Shown: one piece after another, positions 16,526-26,428 of the stretch
How positions within the stretch are numbered: the stretch's first letter is position 1
Layout: every line of letters starts with the position of its first letter
NCBI RefSeq assembly: GCF_022828475.1
Contig: NZ_CP059557.1
Coordinates: forward strand, 2,108,001 to 2,172,000
DNA length: 64,000 bases
Reading direction: 5' to 3'
Source: Saccharopolyspora gloriosae
GTDB lineage: Bacteria > Actinomycetota > Actinomycetes > Mycobacteriales > Pseudonocardiaceae
Notes under the pieces: generated by a model
Databases searched by the model: none
Told to the model about the DNA's origin: nothing
The model's input: only the letters and a program-made list of their open reading frames with translations
Program-made: the position numbers and the translations under genes

Positions 16526-17422
16526 TCAGTCCAGCGTGCAGCAGAAAATGGACGTACCGGGGAACAGCCTGCCGCGCAGCCGGCTCCACTGGCCCCAGGT
16601 GTGGTCGGCGTCCTCGGGCCACTCCGGCTCGATCAGATCCACCAGTCGCATGCCCGCGGCGGTGAGCTGGCGGACGTAGTCGCCGAGCGTCCGGTGGTGC
16701 TCCACGTAGGTGGCCGCCCCGAACGCGTTGATCTCCACGTACGGCGACCGGTCGAAGTACGGCTGCACGACGGTGAGCCCGCCCGGCCCGGGATCGTCCG
16801 GGAAGATCCACCGCATCGGGTGAGTCACCGCGAACACCCAGCGTCCGCCCGGTCGCAGCACGCGCGCGACCTCGTTGAAGACGGCTCCGGAGTCGGCCAC
16901 GAACGGCACCCCGCCGAACGCCGAGCACGCCAGGTCGAAGCTGTTCGCCGCGAACGGCAGGGTGTCCGCGCTGGCCTGCACGAGCGGCACGTCGATGCCG
17001 CTGGCCGCCGCCCCCTCCGCCGCGTGCCGCAGCATGCCGGCGGAGATGTCCAGGGCCACCGGCTGCGCGCCCTGCGAGGCCAGCCACCGGGAGCAGGCGG
17101 CCGAACCGGAACCGACCTCCAGCACCCGCTTCCCGGCGACGTCGCCGAGCAGCCGGACGTCGGCTTCGCGTACTCGTTCCGGGCACCAGACGAAGTCGCT
17201 GACGCCCAGGAACTCGCCGTGTTCGGCCTGGTAGTCGTCGGCGTCCGCGTCCCACCAGAGCCTGCTCGCCTGCCGCGACTCGACTGCGCCCGCAGTGCGC
17301 TTGCTCACACCCGTCGTGCCGAGCGCGCGCTCCGCGGAGGCGTGCGCGGAACCGCCGTCCAGCTGTTCTCCTGTCGCCGAGTCGGGTGAAATTTCGGTGG
17401 GTGCCGAGTGGTCGTGCGACAT
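16526..17422 (-). CDS. Class I SAM-dependent methyltransferase
   Basis: 298 residues. SAM-binding motif I is GKRVLEVGSGSAACSRWLA (about 96-114), with the acidic residue in PVALDIS and motif II/III PFAANSFDLACSAFGGVPF. The closing part RPGGRWVFAVTHPMRW fits Methyltransf_11 enzymes. The first 45 residues are a low-complexity Ser/Ala/Thr-rich tail, so a start nearer residue 45 is possible. Mycobacterial and Pseudonocardiaceae homologues lie near rpsA. Substrate unknown. Confidence 0.85.
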   Translation of the reverse strand: MSHDHSAPTEISPDSATGEQLDGGSAHASAERALGTTGVSKRTAGAVESRQASRLWWDADADDYQAEHGEFLGVSDFVWCPERVREADVRLLGDVAGKRVLEVGSGSAACSRWLASQGAQPVALDISAGMLRHAAEGAAASGIDVPLVQASADTLPFAANSFDLACSAFGGVPFVADSGAVFNEVARVLRPGGRWVFAVTHPMRWIFPDDPGPGGLTVVQPYFDRSPYVEINAFGAATYVEHHRTLGDYVRQLTAAGMRLVDLIEPEWPEDADHTWGQWSRLRGRLFPGTSIFCCTLD

Positions 17423-17944
17423 GAGAAGTCCTGTGGTTCGGTGTTTCGCCGGAAAGTGGTTTGCTCCGCGATCGCGCGAACGCGTACGATACCGCCCGCG
17501 CCGTGGGTCTTAACGTGTCCGTGCATTCTGGCTGGGAAAACCCGGGACCGGTTCCGCCGGTCGGCAATCGCCGACCGCCGCCGCCGGAGCCGAGCAACCC
17601 GACCGGTTGTCGTCCCCCGATCGGGATTAGCGATGGGGGTCCAGCGTTCGACTGTGGTGCGGCCTCGCCGAGTCGGCAGACGCGGGGCGGCCGTACCGAC
17701 CGGGGATCGTCGACGGGAAGCCGTCGAGACCGGAACCGGGAGTCGTGCGCCACTGGACCGGACCTGTTACGCCGGTTCCGCTCGCAGACGTGTCGGTCCC
17801 GGAGGCTAAGATCCAGGGTGCAACCCCCAGCGGGTCGTGCGCGGATGCGTGGTGGGACTTTCGTCCAGCCGTCTCCGACGCTGACCGAAGCGGGGGAGAA
17901 CCGTAGGCAACCGACAAACTATCCGTACCGGAGCAACCCACCTG
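17423..17944. other. Divergent promoter region upstream of rpsA
   Basis: 522 bases without a gene, between the divergent methyltransferase and rpsA. It should carry promoters of both and a long untranslated leader for rpsA. A GC-rich low-complexity stretch near 17560-17600 can form local hairpins, but I recognise no known leader motif. Confidence 0.45.
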
Positions 17945-19459
17945 ATGTCCACCGACACCACCACCGTTCCGACCACCGCCACCAAGCCGCAGGTCGCGGT
18001 CAACGACGTCGGGACGGAGGAGGACTTCCTCGCCGCCGTCGACCTAACCATCAAGTACTTCAACGACGGCGACATCGTTGAGGGCACCATCGTCAAGGTC
18101 GACCGTGACGAGGTGCTGCTTGATATCGGCTACAAGACCGAGGGCGTCATCCCGTCCCGGGAGCTGTCCATCAAGCACGACGTCGACCCGGCAGAGGTCG
18201 TCACCGTCGGCGACTTCGTCGAGGCCCTCGTTCTCCAGAAGGAGGACAAGGAAGGCCGGCTGATCCTGTCCAAGAAGCGCGCCCAGTACGAGCGCGCCTG
18301 GGGCACCATCGAGGAGCTCAAGGACAAGGACGAGCCCGTCAAGGGCACCGTCATCGAGGTCGTCAAGGGCGGCCTCATCCTCGACATCGGCCTGCGCGGC
18401 TTCCTGCCCGCGTCGCTGGTCGAGATGCGCCGTGTCCGCGACCTGCAGCCCTACGTCGGCCGCGAGCTCGAAGCCAAGATCATCGAGCTGGACAAGAACC
18501 GCAACAACGTGGTCCTGTCCCGCCGTGCCTGGCTGGAGCAGACCCAGTCCGAGGTCCGCAGCGAGTTCCTCAACCAGCTGCAGAACGGCCAGGTCCGCAA
18601 GGGTGTCGTGTCCTCGATCGTCAACTTCGGTGCGTTCGTGGACCTCGGTGGCGTCGACGGTCTGGTGCACGTTTCCGAGCTGTCCTGGAAGCACATCGAC
18701 CACCCGAGCGAGGTCGTCGAGGTCGGCCAGGAGGTCACGGTCGAGGTCCTCAACGTCGAGATGGACCGCGAGCGCGTCTCGCTGTCGCTGAAGGCGACGC
18801 AGGAAGACCCGTGGCGTCAGTTCGCCCGGACCCACGCGATCGGTCAGATCGTGCCGGGCAAGGTCACCAAGCTGGTGCCGTTCGGTGCGTTCGTCCGCGT
18901 CGACGAGGGCATCGAGGGCCTGGTGCACATCTCCGAGCTGGCCGAGCGCCACGTGGAGATCCCGGAGCAGGTCGTTCAGGTCGGCGACGACGTGATGATC
19001 AAGGTCATCGACATCGACCTGGAGCGTCGCCGGATCTCGCTGTCGCTGAAGCAGGCCAACGAGGGCTTCACGCCGGACTCCGAGTTCGACCCCACTCAGT
19101 ACGGTATGGCCGCCGAGTACGACAACAACGGCGACTACATCTACCCCGAGGGCTTCGACCCGGAGACCCAGGAGTGGCAGGACGGCTACGAGACGCAGCG
19201 CGAGGAGTGGGAGCGCCAGTACGCCGACGCGCTGTCCCGCTACGAGCAGCACATGAAGCAGGTCGCGAAGGCCGCCGAGGCCGACGCCGAGGCTGCTGCC
19301 GCCGCTGCGGCCGGTACGACCTCCGAGACGCCGTCCCAGGGCGGTGGAGGCGGGAACTACTCCTCCTCCGGCTCGTCCGAGCAGCAGGAGGACTCGGGCT
19401 CGCTGGCCAGCGACGCACAGCTGGCCGCGCTGCGGGAGAAGCTCTCCGGCGGAGCGTGA
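17945..19459 (+). CDS. rpsA: 30S ribosomal protein S1
   Basis: 504 residues. Four S1 RNA-binding repeats: about 48-115 (GDIVEGTIVKVDRDEVLLDI), 130-200 (VKGTVIEVVKGGLILDIGLR), 215-285 (GQVRKGVVSSIVNFGAFVDL) and 300-370 (GQIVPGKVTKLVPFGAFVRV). The tail (370-504) is acidic and rich in Glu, Ala, Gly and Ser, as in other actinobacteria. S1 helps load mRNAs onto the 30S subunit, especially those without strong ribosome sites. GGAG precedes the ATG. Conserved neighbours are polA upstream and coaE downstream. Confidence 0.98.
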   Translation: MSTDTTTVPTTATKPQVAVNDVGTEEDFLAAVDLTIKYFNDGDIVEGTIVKVDRDEVLLDIGYKTEGVIPSRELSIKHDVDPAEVVTVGDFVEALVLQKEDKEGRLILSKKRAQYERAWGTIEELKDKDEPVKGTVIEVVKGGLILDIGLRGFLPASLVEMRRVRDLQPYVGRELEAKIIELDKNRNNVVLSRRAWLEQTQSEVRSEFLNQLQNGQVRKGVVSSIVNFGAFVDLGGVDGLVHVSELSWKHIDHPSEVVEVGQEVTVEVLNVEMDRERVSLSLKATQEDPWRQFARTHAIGQIVPGKVTKLVPFGAFVRVDEGIEGLVHISELAERHVEIPEQVVQVGDDVMIKVIDIDLERRRISLSLKQANEGFTPDSEFDPTQYGMAAEYDNNGDYIYPEGFDPETQEWQDGYETQREEWERQYADALSRYEQHMKQVAKAAEADAEAAAAAAAGTTSETPSQGGGGGNYSSSGSSEQQEDSGSLASDAQLAALREKLSGGA

Positions 19460-19500
19460 ACCGCATGACCGTCCCGGTCTGATCGGGCACGGATGAACGC

Positions 19501-19538
19501 CCACGGCCCCGCACCTGTTCGCAGGTGCGGGGCCGTGG
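19501..19538 (+). terminator. Strong hairpin terminator after rpsA
   Basis: A 17-bp perfect stem (CCACGGCCCCGCACCTG and its complement) closes a TTCG tetraloop at 19518-19521. There is no U-tract, as is usual in actinomycetes. It separates rpsA from coaE. Confidence 0.88.
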
Positions 19539-19558
19539 TGCGTTCGAGGGCTGGCAAG

Positions 19559-20770
19559 ATGAGCCGCATGTTGCGTGTGGGGCTCAGCGGCGGGATCGGA
19601 TCGGGCAAGTCGACGGTGGCCGCGCGGCTGGTGGAACTGGGCGCGGTGCTCATCGACGCCGACGTCTTGGCGCGCGAGGTGGTGCAGCCGGGCAGTGCCG
19701 GTTTGGCGGAACTCGCCGAGCGGTTCGGACCTGAGATCCTCACCGCCGACGGCGCGCTGGATCGCCCGGCGATGGCGCGCAAGGTGTTCGGCGACGATCA
19801 GGCGCGAGCCGACCTGAACGCGATCACGCACCCGAAGATCGGCGCGTTGACGGTGGAGCGCATGGCGCAGGCCCCTGCGGACGCGATCGTGGTGCACGAC
19901 GTGCCGCTGCTGGTGGAGAACGATTACGCGGCGAACTACCACCTGGTGCTCATCGTGGACGCCCCGGAGGACGAGCGGGTGCGGCGGTTGACCGGTCGCG
20001 GCCTGGACGCCGAGGACGCGCGGGCGCGGATCCGTTCGCAGGCCACCGACGAGCAGCGCCGCGAAGCGGCGGACGTGTGGTTGGACAACACCGGTGCGGT
20101 CGAGGACCTGGTGGCCGAGGTGGACCGGCTGTGGTCCGAGCGGCTGGTCCCGTTCGAGGCGAACGTGCGGGCAGGACGGCGGGCGACGCCGCTGTCACCG
20201 CGGATCGTCGAGCCGGATTCGGAGTGGCCGCGGGCGGCGCGGCGGCTGAGCGCCAGGGTGCTGCGGGCGGCGGGGGAGAAGGGGGTTCGGGTCGATCACG
20301 TCGGTTCGACCTCGGTGCCCGGGCTGCCCGCGAAGGACGTCATCGACCTCCAGCTGGCCGTGCGGTCGATCGAGGACGCGGAAGCGGTGGCCGAGTCCTT
20401 GGGCGAGGCCGGATTCCCGGCGTACCACGGGATTCAGCGCGACAACGTGCACGACATCATCGACCCCGACCCGGCGGGGTGGCTCAAGCGTTTCCACACC
20501 TCGGCGGATCCCGGGCGTTATGTGAACTTGCACGTGCGGGTGTTCGGCTCGCCGGGGTGGCGGGTGGCGCTGCTGTTCCGCGATTGGTTGCGCGCCGACG
20601 CGGACGCCCGGGCCGGGTACGTGGCGGTGAAGCGGGAGCTGGCGGAGCGGTTCGGTTCGGATCCCGATCACGAGCGGTACGCGGAGGCCAAGGAGCCTTG
20701 GTTCCTTGAGGCGCTGCCGCGGGCGCAGGAGTGGGCTGAGCGCACGGGGTGGGCGCCGCCGGAGAACTGA
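19559..20770 (+). CDS. coaE: Dephospho-CoA kinase fused to GrpB/UPF0157 domain
   Basis: 403 residues from the ATG at 19559 (MSRMLRVGL); the second ATG at 19568 is equally possible. Residues 4-200 are CoaE, the last enzyme of coenzyme A synthesis, with the P-loop GLSGGIGSGKST and VVHDVPLLVEN. Residues about 215-400 are a GrpB/UPF0157 nucleotidyltransferase-like domain (VDHVGSTSVPGLPAKDVIDL). The same fusion is known in M. tuberculosis Rv1631, where the second domain is reported to aid folding of the kinase. The stop codon lies within the first unit of a tandem repeat (20761-20865). Confidence 0.96.
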   Translation: MSRMLRVGLSGGIGSGKSTVAARLVELGAVLIDADVLAREVVQPGSAGLAELAERFGPEILTADGALDRPAMARKVFGDDQARADLNAITHPKIGALTVERMAQAPADAIVVHDVPLLVENDYAANYHLVLIVDAPEDERVRRLTGRGLDAEDARARIRSQATDEQRREAADVWLDNTGAVEDLVAEVDRLWSERLVPFEANVRAGRRATPLSPRIVEPDSEWPRAARRLSARVLRAAGEKGVRVDHVGSTSVPGLPAKDVIDLQLAVRSIEDAEAVAESLGEAGFPAYHGIQRDNVHDIIDPDPAGWLKRFHTSADPGRYVNLHVRVFGSPGWRVALLFRDWLRADADARAGYVAVKRELAERFGSDPDHERYAEAKEPWFLEALPRAQEWAERTGWAPPEN

Positions 20771-20865
20771 CCGCGGGAGAACTGACCGCGGGAGAACTGA
20801 CCGCGGGAGAACTGGCCGCGGGAGAACTGGCCGCGGGAGAACTGGCCGCGGGAGAACTGGCCGCG
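20761..20865. repeat. Seven tandem 15-bp repeats spanning the coaE stop codon
   Basis: Seven perfect-length units of GGAGAACTGRCCGCG. The first three carry A at the variable base, giving TGA in the coaE frame; the last four carry G, giving TGG. The real stop is in unit 1, and two more in-frame TGA codons follow. The unit length is a multiple of three, so slippage changes the number of stops but not the frame. Confidence 0.95.
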
Positions 20866-20930
20866 GGGGCCGAGGCGCGATCAGCGGTGTGGTCGGCAGC
20901 TCCGGTGCGTCATCGCGGCATCGCCGCGGA

Positions 20931-21437
20931 TCACCAGAGTTCGAAGATGCCGCGGTACGCGAGCCACTGGTTGATGTCGCGGTGCCGGGACAGTTCCTCG
21001 AAGGTCCGGTGCACGGTGCGCAGCGCGTAGTCGGCCTCGCTGAGCCGGATGATGCCTGCGGAGATGGCGGTGGCGAACTCCTCGGCCTGCACGATGCGGG
21101 CGCAGCCGTGGTCCGGCACTTGCAGCCCGAGCAGCAGGTCCGTGGTCGTCCACGATCGGGTGTCGCGTTCGATGTGCACGACGGTGAGGCTGCTGGGCTC
21201 GCGCATGGAGTGCCTGCGCCGTGAACGGCGACGGGTGAGCCGCAGCCCGAGGTCCGGCATCAGCCAGCTGACCTCGCCTTCGTGGGCGGGATCCTCGGGG
21301 GTGGAGCATTCGATGGACAGGCCCCAGCTTTCCACTTGGCAGCGGTCCAACGGCACTACGGCGCCCGAAGAATGCGAACGCTGCGCAGCGAACAGGTCGA
21401 TGGTGTCCACCAGCTGAGGAGTGACTACGGTGCCCAC
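20931..21437 (-). CDS. Conserved hypothetical protein between coaE and uvrB
   Basis: 168 residues with good actinobacterial codon bias and an uninterrupted frame. The C-terminal half (GCARIVQAEEFATAISAGII, HRTFEELSRHRDINQWLAYRG) looks like a compact helical domain. No motif tells a function. It occupies the position of Rv1632c in the mycobacterial coaE-uvrB interval; whether it is its orthologue would need an alignment. It is convergent with coaE. Confidence 0.65.
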   Translation of the reverse strand: MGTVVTPQLVDTIDLFAAQRSHSSGAVVPLDRCQVESWGLSIECSTPEDPAHEGEVSWLMPDLGLRLTRRRSRRRHSMREPSSLTVVHIERDTRSWTTTDLLLGLQVPDHGCARIVQAEEFATAISAGIIRLSEADYALRTVHRTFEELSRHRDINQWLAYRGIFELW

Positions 21438-21543
21438 GGCTTCAGACAGTAGCGCTGTTTCGGGGTTAAGTGATCGTCAGTACCGTTTTTTAACGTAACT
21501 TTCCCGTGCTGTCCGGATATCAATTCGAGCCGCATCCGTGGCA

Positions 21544-22140
21544 TCACCGCTTCGGCGGTACAAGCGAAGATCGAATCGCGCGATCGTGAGCGGATTGCCC
21601 GTGCCAGGACAGCTCGATCCCGTGTTCGCGGAGCCAGTCGTGCAGCCGGTACCCGTGCCTGGCGAGCCCGTCGAGCGCGGCGCACGCCGATCGCATGGCG
21701 CGTTCCGCGGTGGGCTCGTCGAGGAGTTCGGCACGCACTGCCTGCGTGAACTCGTCCACGTCGAGGAGTTCGCTGTGCCTGCCGTCGGCGACGAGGATGT
21801 CCAGGTAGTGATCCACCGACCGCCATCGGGCGGGACCGGGTTCGATGCCGGCGATGTCTACGTAGAAATCCCAGTCGGCGGAATGACCCGGGTGGTACTT
21901 CCAGCGAGTGATGCGCAGATCGTGTTCGGGCAGCAGCCACGATTCCAGCGATCGCAGTTTCGGGTGACCTGGCATCGCGCGGCGCAGGTACAGGCCGAAC
22001 GGTTCCCGCCGGTATTCGTCGACTTGGCGGATGATGCTCTTGGGATCGGTGTTGGTCCTGGCGTCCAGGTCGAACAATTCGATCTTGGGCGGGTGCACGG
22101 GCAGTCCGAGGCGCTGTGCGATCTCGTGTTGCGTGGTCAC
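21544..22140 (-). CDS. DUF402-family protein
   Basis: About 198 residues from a GTG at 22140 (VTTQHEIAQRLGL); upstream in-frame sequence to 22197 looks non-coding. It has the DUF402 core: FYVDIAGIEPGPARWRSVDH, LDILVADGRHSELLDVDEF, with the conserved acidic residues. Well-studied DUF402 members (FomD, Ntdp) are metal-dependent nucleoside phosphatases or CMP-conjugate hydrolases. It is divergent from uvrB with about 165 bases between. No strong ribosome site is seen. A gap of 106 bases separates it from the previous gene. Confidence 0.75.
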   Translation of the reverse strand: MTTQHEIAQRLGLPVHPPKIELFDLDARTNTDPKSIIRQVDEYRREPFGLYLRRAMPGHPKLRSLESWLLPEHDLRITRWKYHPGHSADWDFYVDIAGIEPGPARWRSVDHYLDILVADGRHSELLDVDEFTQAVRAELLDEPTAERAMRSACAALDGLARHGYRLHDWLREHGIELSWHGQSAHDRAIRSSLVPPKR

Positions 22141-22307
22141 GGTGAAACTGTAAGTCGGCGAGGGCGTTGAACGGCAGGTCCGATGAGGTCCTGGCACGTC
22201 CGCAATGCCCGTTTCGTGAACACGAAGCGTGTCCGGATCGACGCCCGAGAGTGCGCCTCGGGGCGGTCCGGGACATGTTGTCGGTGCAGGCTCGTACCCT
22301 CGGAGAC

Positions 22308-24464
<2,157 letters not shown>

Positions 24465-24474
24465 CGGGTTCCGC

Positions 24475-24501
24475 GCCCCGCGCCCGGTCCGGGTGCGGGG
24501 C
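24475..24501. terminator. Hairpin terminator after uvrB
   Basis: A 13-bp stem GCCCCGCGCCCGG/CCGGGTGCGGGGC with one wobble pair and a one-base loop core, sitting between the convergent uvrB and nucleotidyltransferase genes. Confidence 0.65.
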
Positions 24502-24513
24502 ACGGCGTCTCCG

Positions 24514-25317
24514 TCAGTGCAGCCGAGCTGCGATCAGTTCGAACAGCTCCTGGTCGACGGCCAGTTCCCAGCGCTTCGCCGCTTCGTCGGACAACGATCG
24601 GGTCCACTGCCAGCTTTCCCGGGCTGCGATCTGCACCTCGTGCGGCGCGAGCCGCGAGGTGGTGGCCGCGTGACGGTCGTAGTCCCCGGCAGGCAGGTCG
24701 TGTTCCAGGCGGCGGCTCGGGGTGAGCCAGTTGTCGACGGTGCCGCGCAGCAGCCGGCACAGCCGCAGCTGGAACGGTGCCACGACGCCGGTGAGCCATG
24801 CGTGTCCGCGCGCGGTTTCGCCGCGGGCCAGCAGGTTCGCGGCCATCAGGGTCCAGTTGGTCAGTTCGTCGATGAGTTGCCGTGCGGTGGCGGCCGGTTC
24901 GGGCCGATGCGGTTCGGTGAGCACCGCGGCGGATTCGGTGAGCTCGCCGGTGCGGTCGAGCAGCACCGCGCGTTCCGGATCCGGCAGGTGGATCATGCCG
25001 CGCCAGTCGAGGACCTGGCCGATCGAGCTCGCGGCCTCGGCGTGGAACTCGCCGCGCATCAGGTCGTCGAAGACGACCGTGTGCACGCCGTACTGGTTGA
25101 CGTAGGCCATGCGAACCGGGGCGACGGTCGCGAGGAACGCGGCAACGTCGAACTCGGGCAGTGCTTCGTCGTTGAGGAACAGGTACGCCTCGATGTCCGA
25201 GAATTCGTCGGCCTCGGCGATGGTGAACGAGCCGTACAGCAGCACCGCTTCGATGCGCGGGTCGGCTTCGGCGCGGGCGCGCAGCGCGTTGACGCGCTGT
25301 TCCAGGGGCGATGACAT
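24514..25317 (-). CDS. Lincosamide-type nucleotidyltransferase (Lnu-like)
   Basis: 267 residues. The N-terminal nucleotidyltransferase fold has VLLYGSFTIAEADEFSDIEA, that is GS followed by an SDxE acidic pair in place of the classic DxD. The rest (FDDLMRGEFH, DWRGMIHLPDPE, ANLLARGETARGHAWL) matches the Lnu(B/F)-like or MNT family, which adenylates lincosamides or aminoglycosides. In a soil actinomycete a cryptic resistance role is plausible, but many relatives have unknown substrates. It stands alone, convergent with uvrB. Confidence 0.75.
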   Translation of the reverse strand: MSSPLEQRVNALRARAEADPRIEAVLLYGSFTIAEADEFSDIEAYLFLNDEALPEFDVAAFLATVAPVRMAYVNQYGVHTVVFDDLMRGEFHAEAASSIGQVLDWRGMIHLPDPERAVLLDRTGELTESAAVLTEPHRPEPAATARQLIDELTNWTLMAANLLARGETARGHAWLTGVVAPFQLRLCRLLRGTVDNWLTPSRRLEHDLPAGDYDRHAATTSRLAPHEVQIAARESWQWTRSLSDEAAKRWELAVDQELFELIAARLH

Positions 25318-25511
25318 GGTTCTTCTCCAGGTTCGCGCGGCCCACCGGGCGGGTGGGATGCGGACGGTGTGATCGCGGGTGCCCGGGACGGGCGCGCGTC
25401 ACCTTGAGAAGACGGCCATGAACCGGACATTATCTGACGGCGGTGCGGGCTCCGGATGCGGGCTTGTGGAGCACCGGCACTCCGGTTCGGAGTTTCGAGG
25501 GGGATTCGGAA

Positions 25512-26069
25512 ATGGGCAGGCTGGTCTACTCGGCGATCATGTCGCTGGACGGTTGTGTCGCGGATGAGCGCGGCGAGTACGACTGGGCCGCGCCGAGCGA
25601 GTCGGTGCACGCGTTCCTGAACGATCTGGAACGCGAGGTCGGCACCTATCTGCTGGGACGCCGGAGCTACGCGGAAATGATCGTGTGGGACACGTTGCCG
25701 CTGGCGGATCAGCCGCGGGTGATGCGTGATTTCGCGGAGGTTTGGCTGGCCGCGGACAAGGTGGTGTATTCCGGAACGCTGGAATCGGTGTCCACTGGGA
25801 AGACCCGGCTCGAGACCGATTTCGACCCGGCCGAGGTGCGGCGCTTGAAGGTGGCGTCGGCGCGCGACATCACAGTGGGCGGGCCGACCCTCGCTGCCAC
25901 GGCGTTCCGGGCGGGGCTGGTCGACGAATGCCATCTGTTCATCAAGCCGGTTCTGGTCGGCGGCGGTCTGCGGGCGTTGCCGCGCGGAGTCCGGCTGGAC
26001 CTCGACCTGCGCGCGGAGCGGCGTTTCGAAGACGGCACCGTGCACCTTCGATACGACGTGCGGAGCTGA
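25512..26069 (+). CDS. Dihydrofolate reductase-family protein (RibD C-terminal type)
   Basis: 185 residues from an ATG at 25512 with GAGGGGGA upstream. It starts MGRLVYSAIMSLDGCVAD, the NADPH-binding strand of RibD_C/DHFR-like reductases, and contains YLLGRRSYAEMIVW, ITVGGPTLAATAFRAGLVDE and FIKPVLVGGG. It probably reduces a pteridine- or flavin-precursor-like compound. It is not the housekeeping dihydrofolate reductase. Isolated gene with about 190 bases upstream. Confidence 0.85.
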   Translation: MGRLVYSAIMSLDGCVADERGEYDWAAPSESVHAFLNDLEREVGTYLLGRRSYAEMIVWDTLPLADQPRVMRDFAEVWLAADKVVYSGTLESVSTGKTRLETDFDPAEVRRLKVASARDITVGGPTLAATAFRAGLVDECHLFIKPVLVGGGLRALPRGVRLDLDLRAERRFEDGTVHLRYDVRS

Positions 26070-26428
26070 ACCGAGGGTTTCCGGTGAAATCCGTTGCTGC
26101 CGGGCGGCTGATGGTGAATTGGAATATTCGAATCACTGAATGGTGATAGCGGCTTCAATGTTGTGCTGATCCGGGGTGTCCAAGGATCGAACCGACACGT
26201 TCAGAGTAGTCGAAGGGTGCGCCGGTGCGGGTTCAGCCGACCGTTTCTCCCGTAGGGTGTAACCGTCGTTCGTCCGATCGGGATCGTCGTTTCAGCGGTA
26301 CCTCAATTCTCGGCGGGTGATATTGACCCCGGGGGTGTTTTGTTCATACCCTCCCCTTTCTCGCTTCGCTGGATCGGTTTGGGAAGCCGCGTCCATCCGG
26401 AGTTCTCATCGCTGATCGGGGGATCGCA
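26070..26428. other. Non-coding gap before STAND ATPase
   Basis: 359 bases with no supported gene. AT-richer than its surroundings near 26,100-26,160 (GAATTGGAATATTCG), which is where a promoter for the ATPase pair would be expected. No operator or leader motif is recognised. Confidence 0.4.

Noticed and set aside
15426-17753. A 775-residue leftward open frame covering both acetyltransferase and methyltransferase regions
   Set aside because: Its first 460 residues are Arg/Gly/Ala-rich shadow translation of the methyltransferase gene; only the acetyltransferase part from 16376 is real.
20768-20865. Programmed stop-codon readthrough or selenocysteine at the coaE TGA codons
   Set aside because: No SECIS-like structure is visible and CoaE is full length at the first stop.
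20706-21030. Small repeat proteins (GELTA or DRGRT repeats) after coaE
   Set aside because: Frame shadows of the 15-bp tandem repeat without plausible starts.
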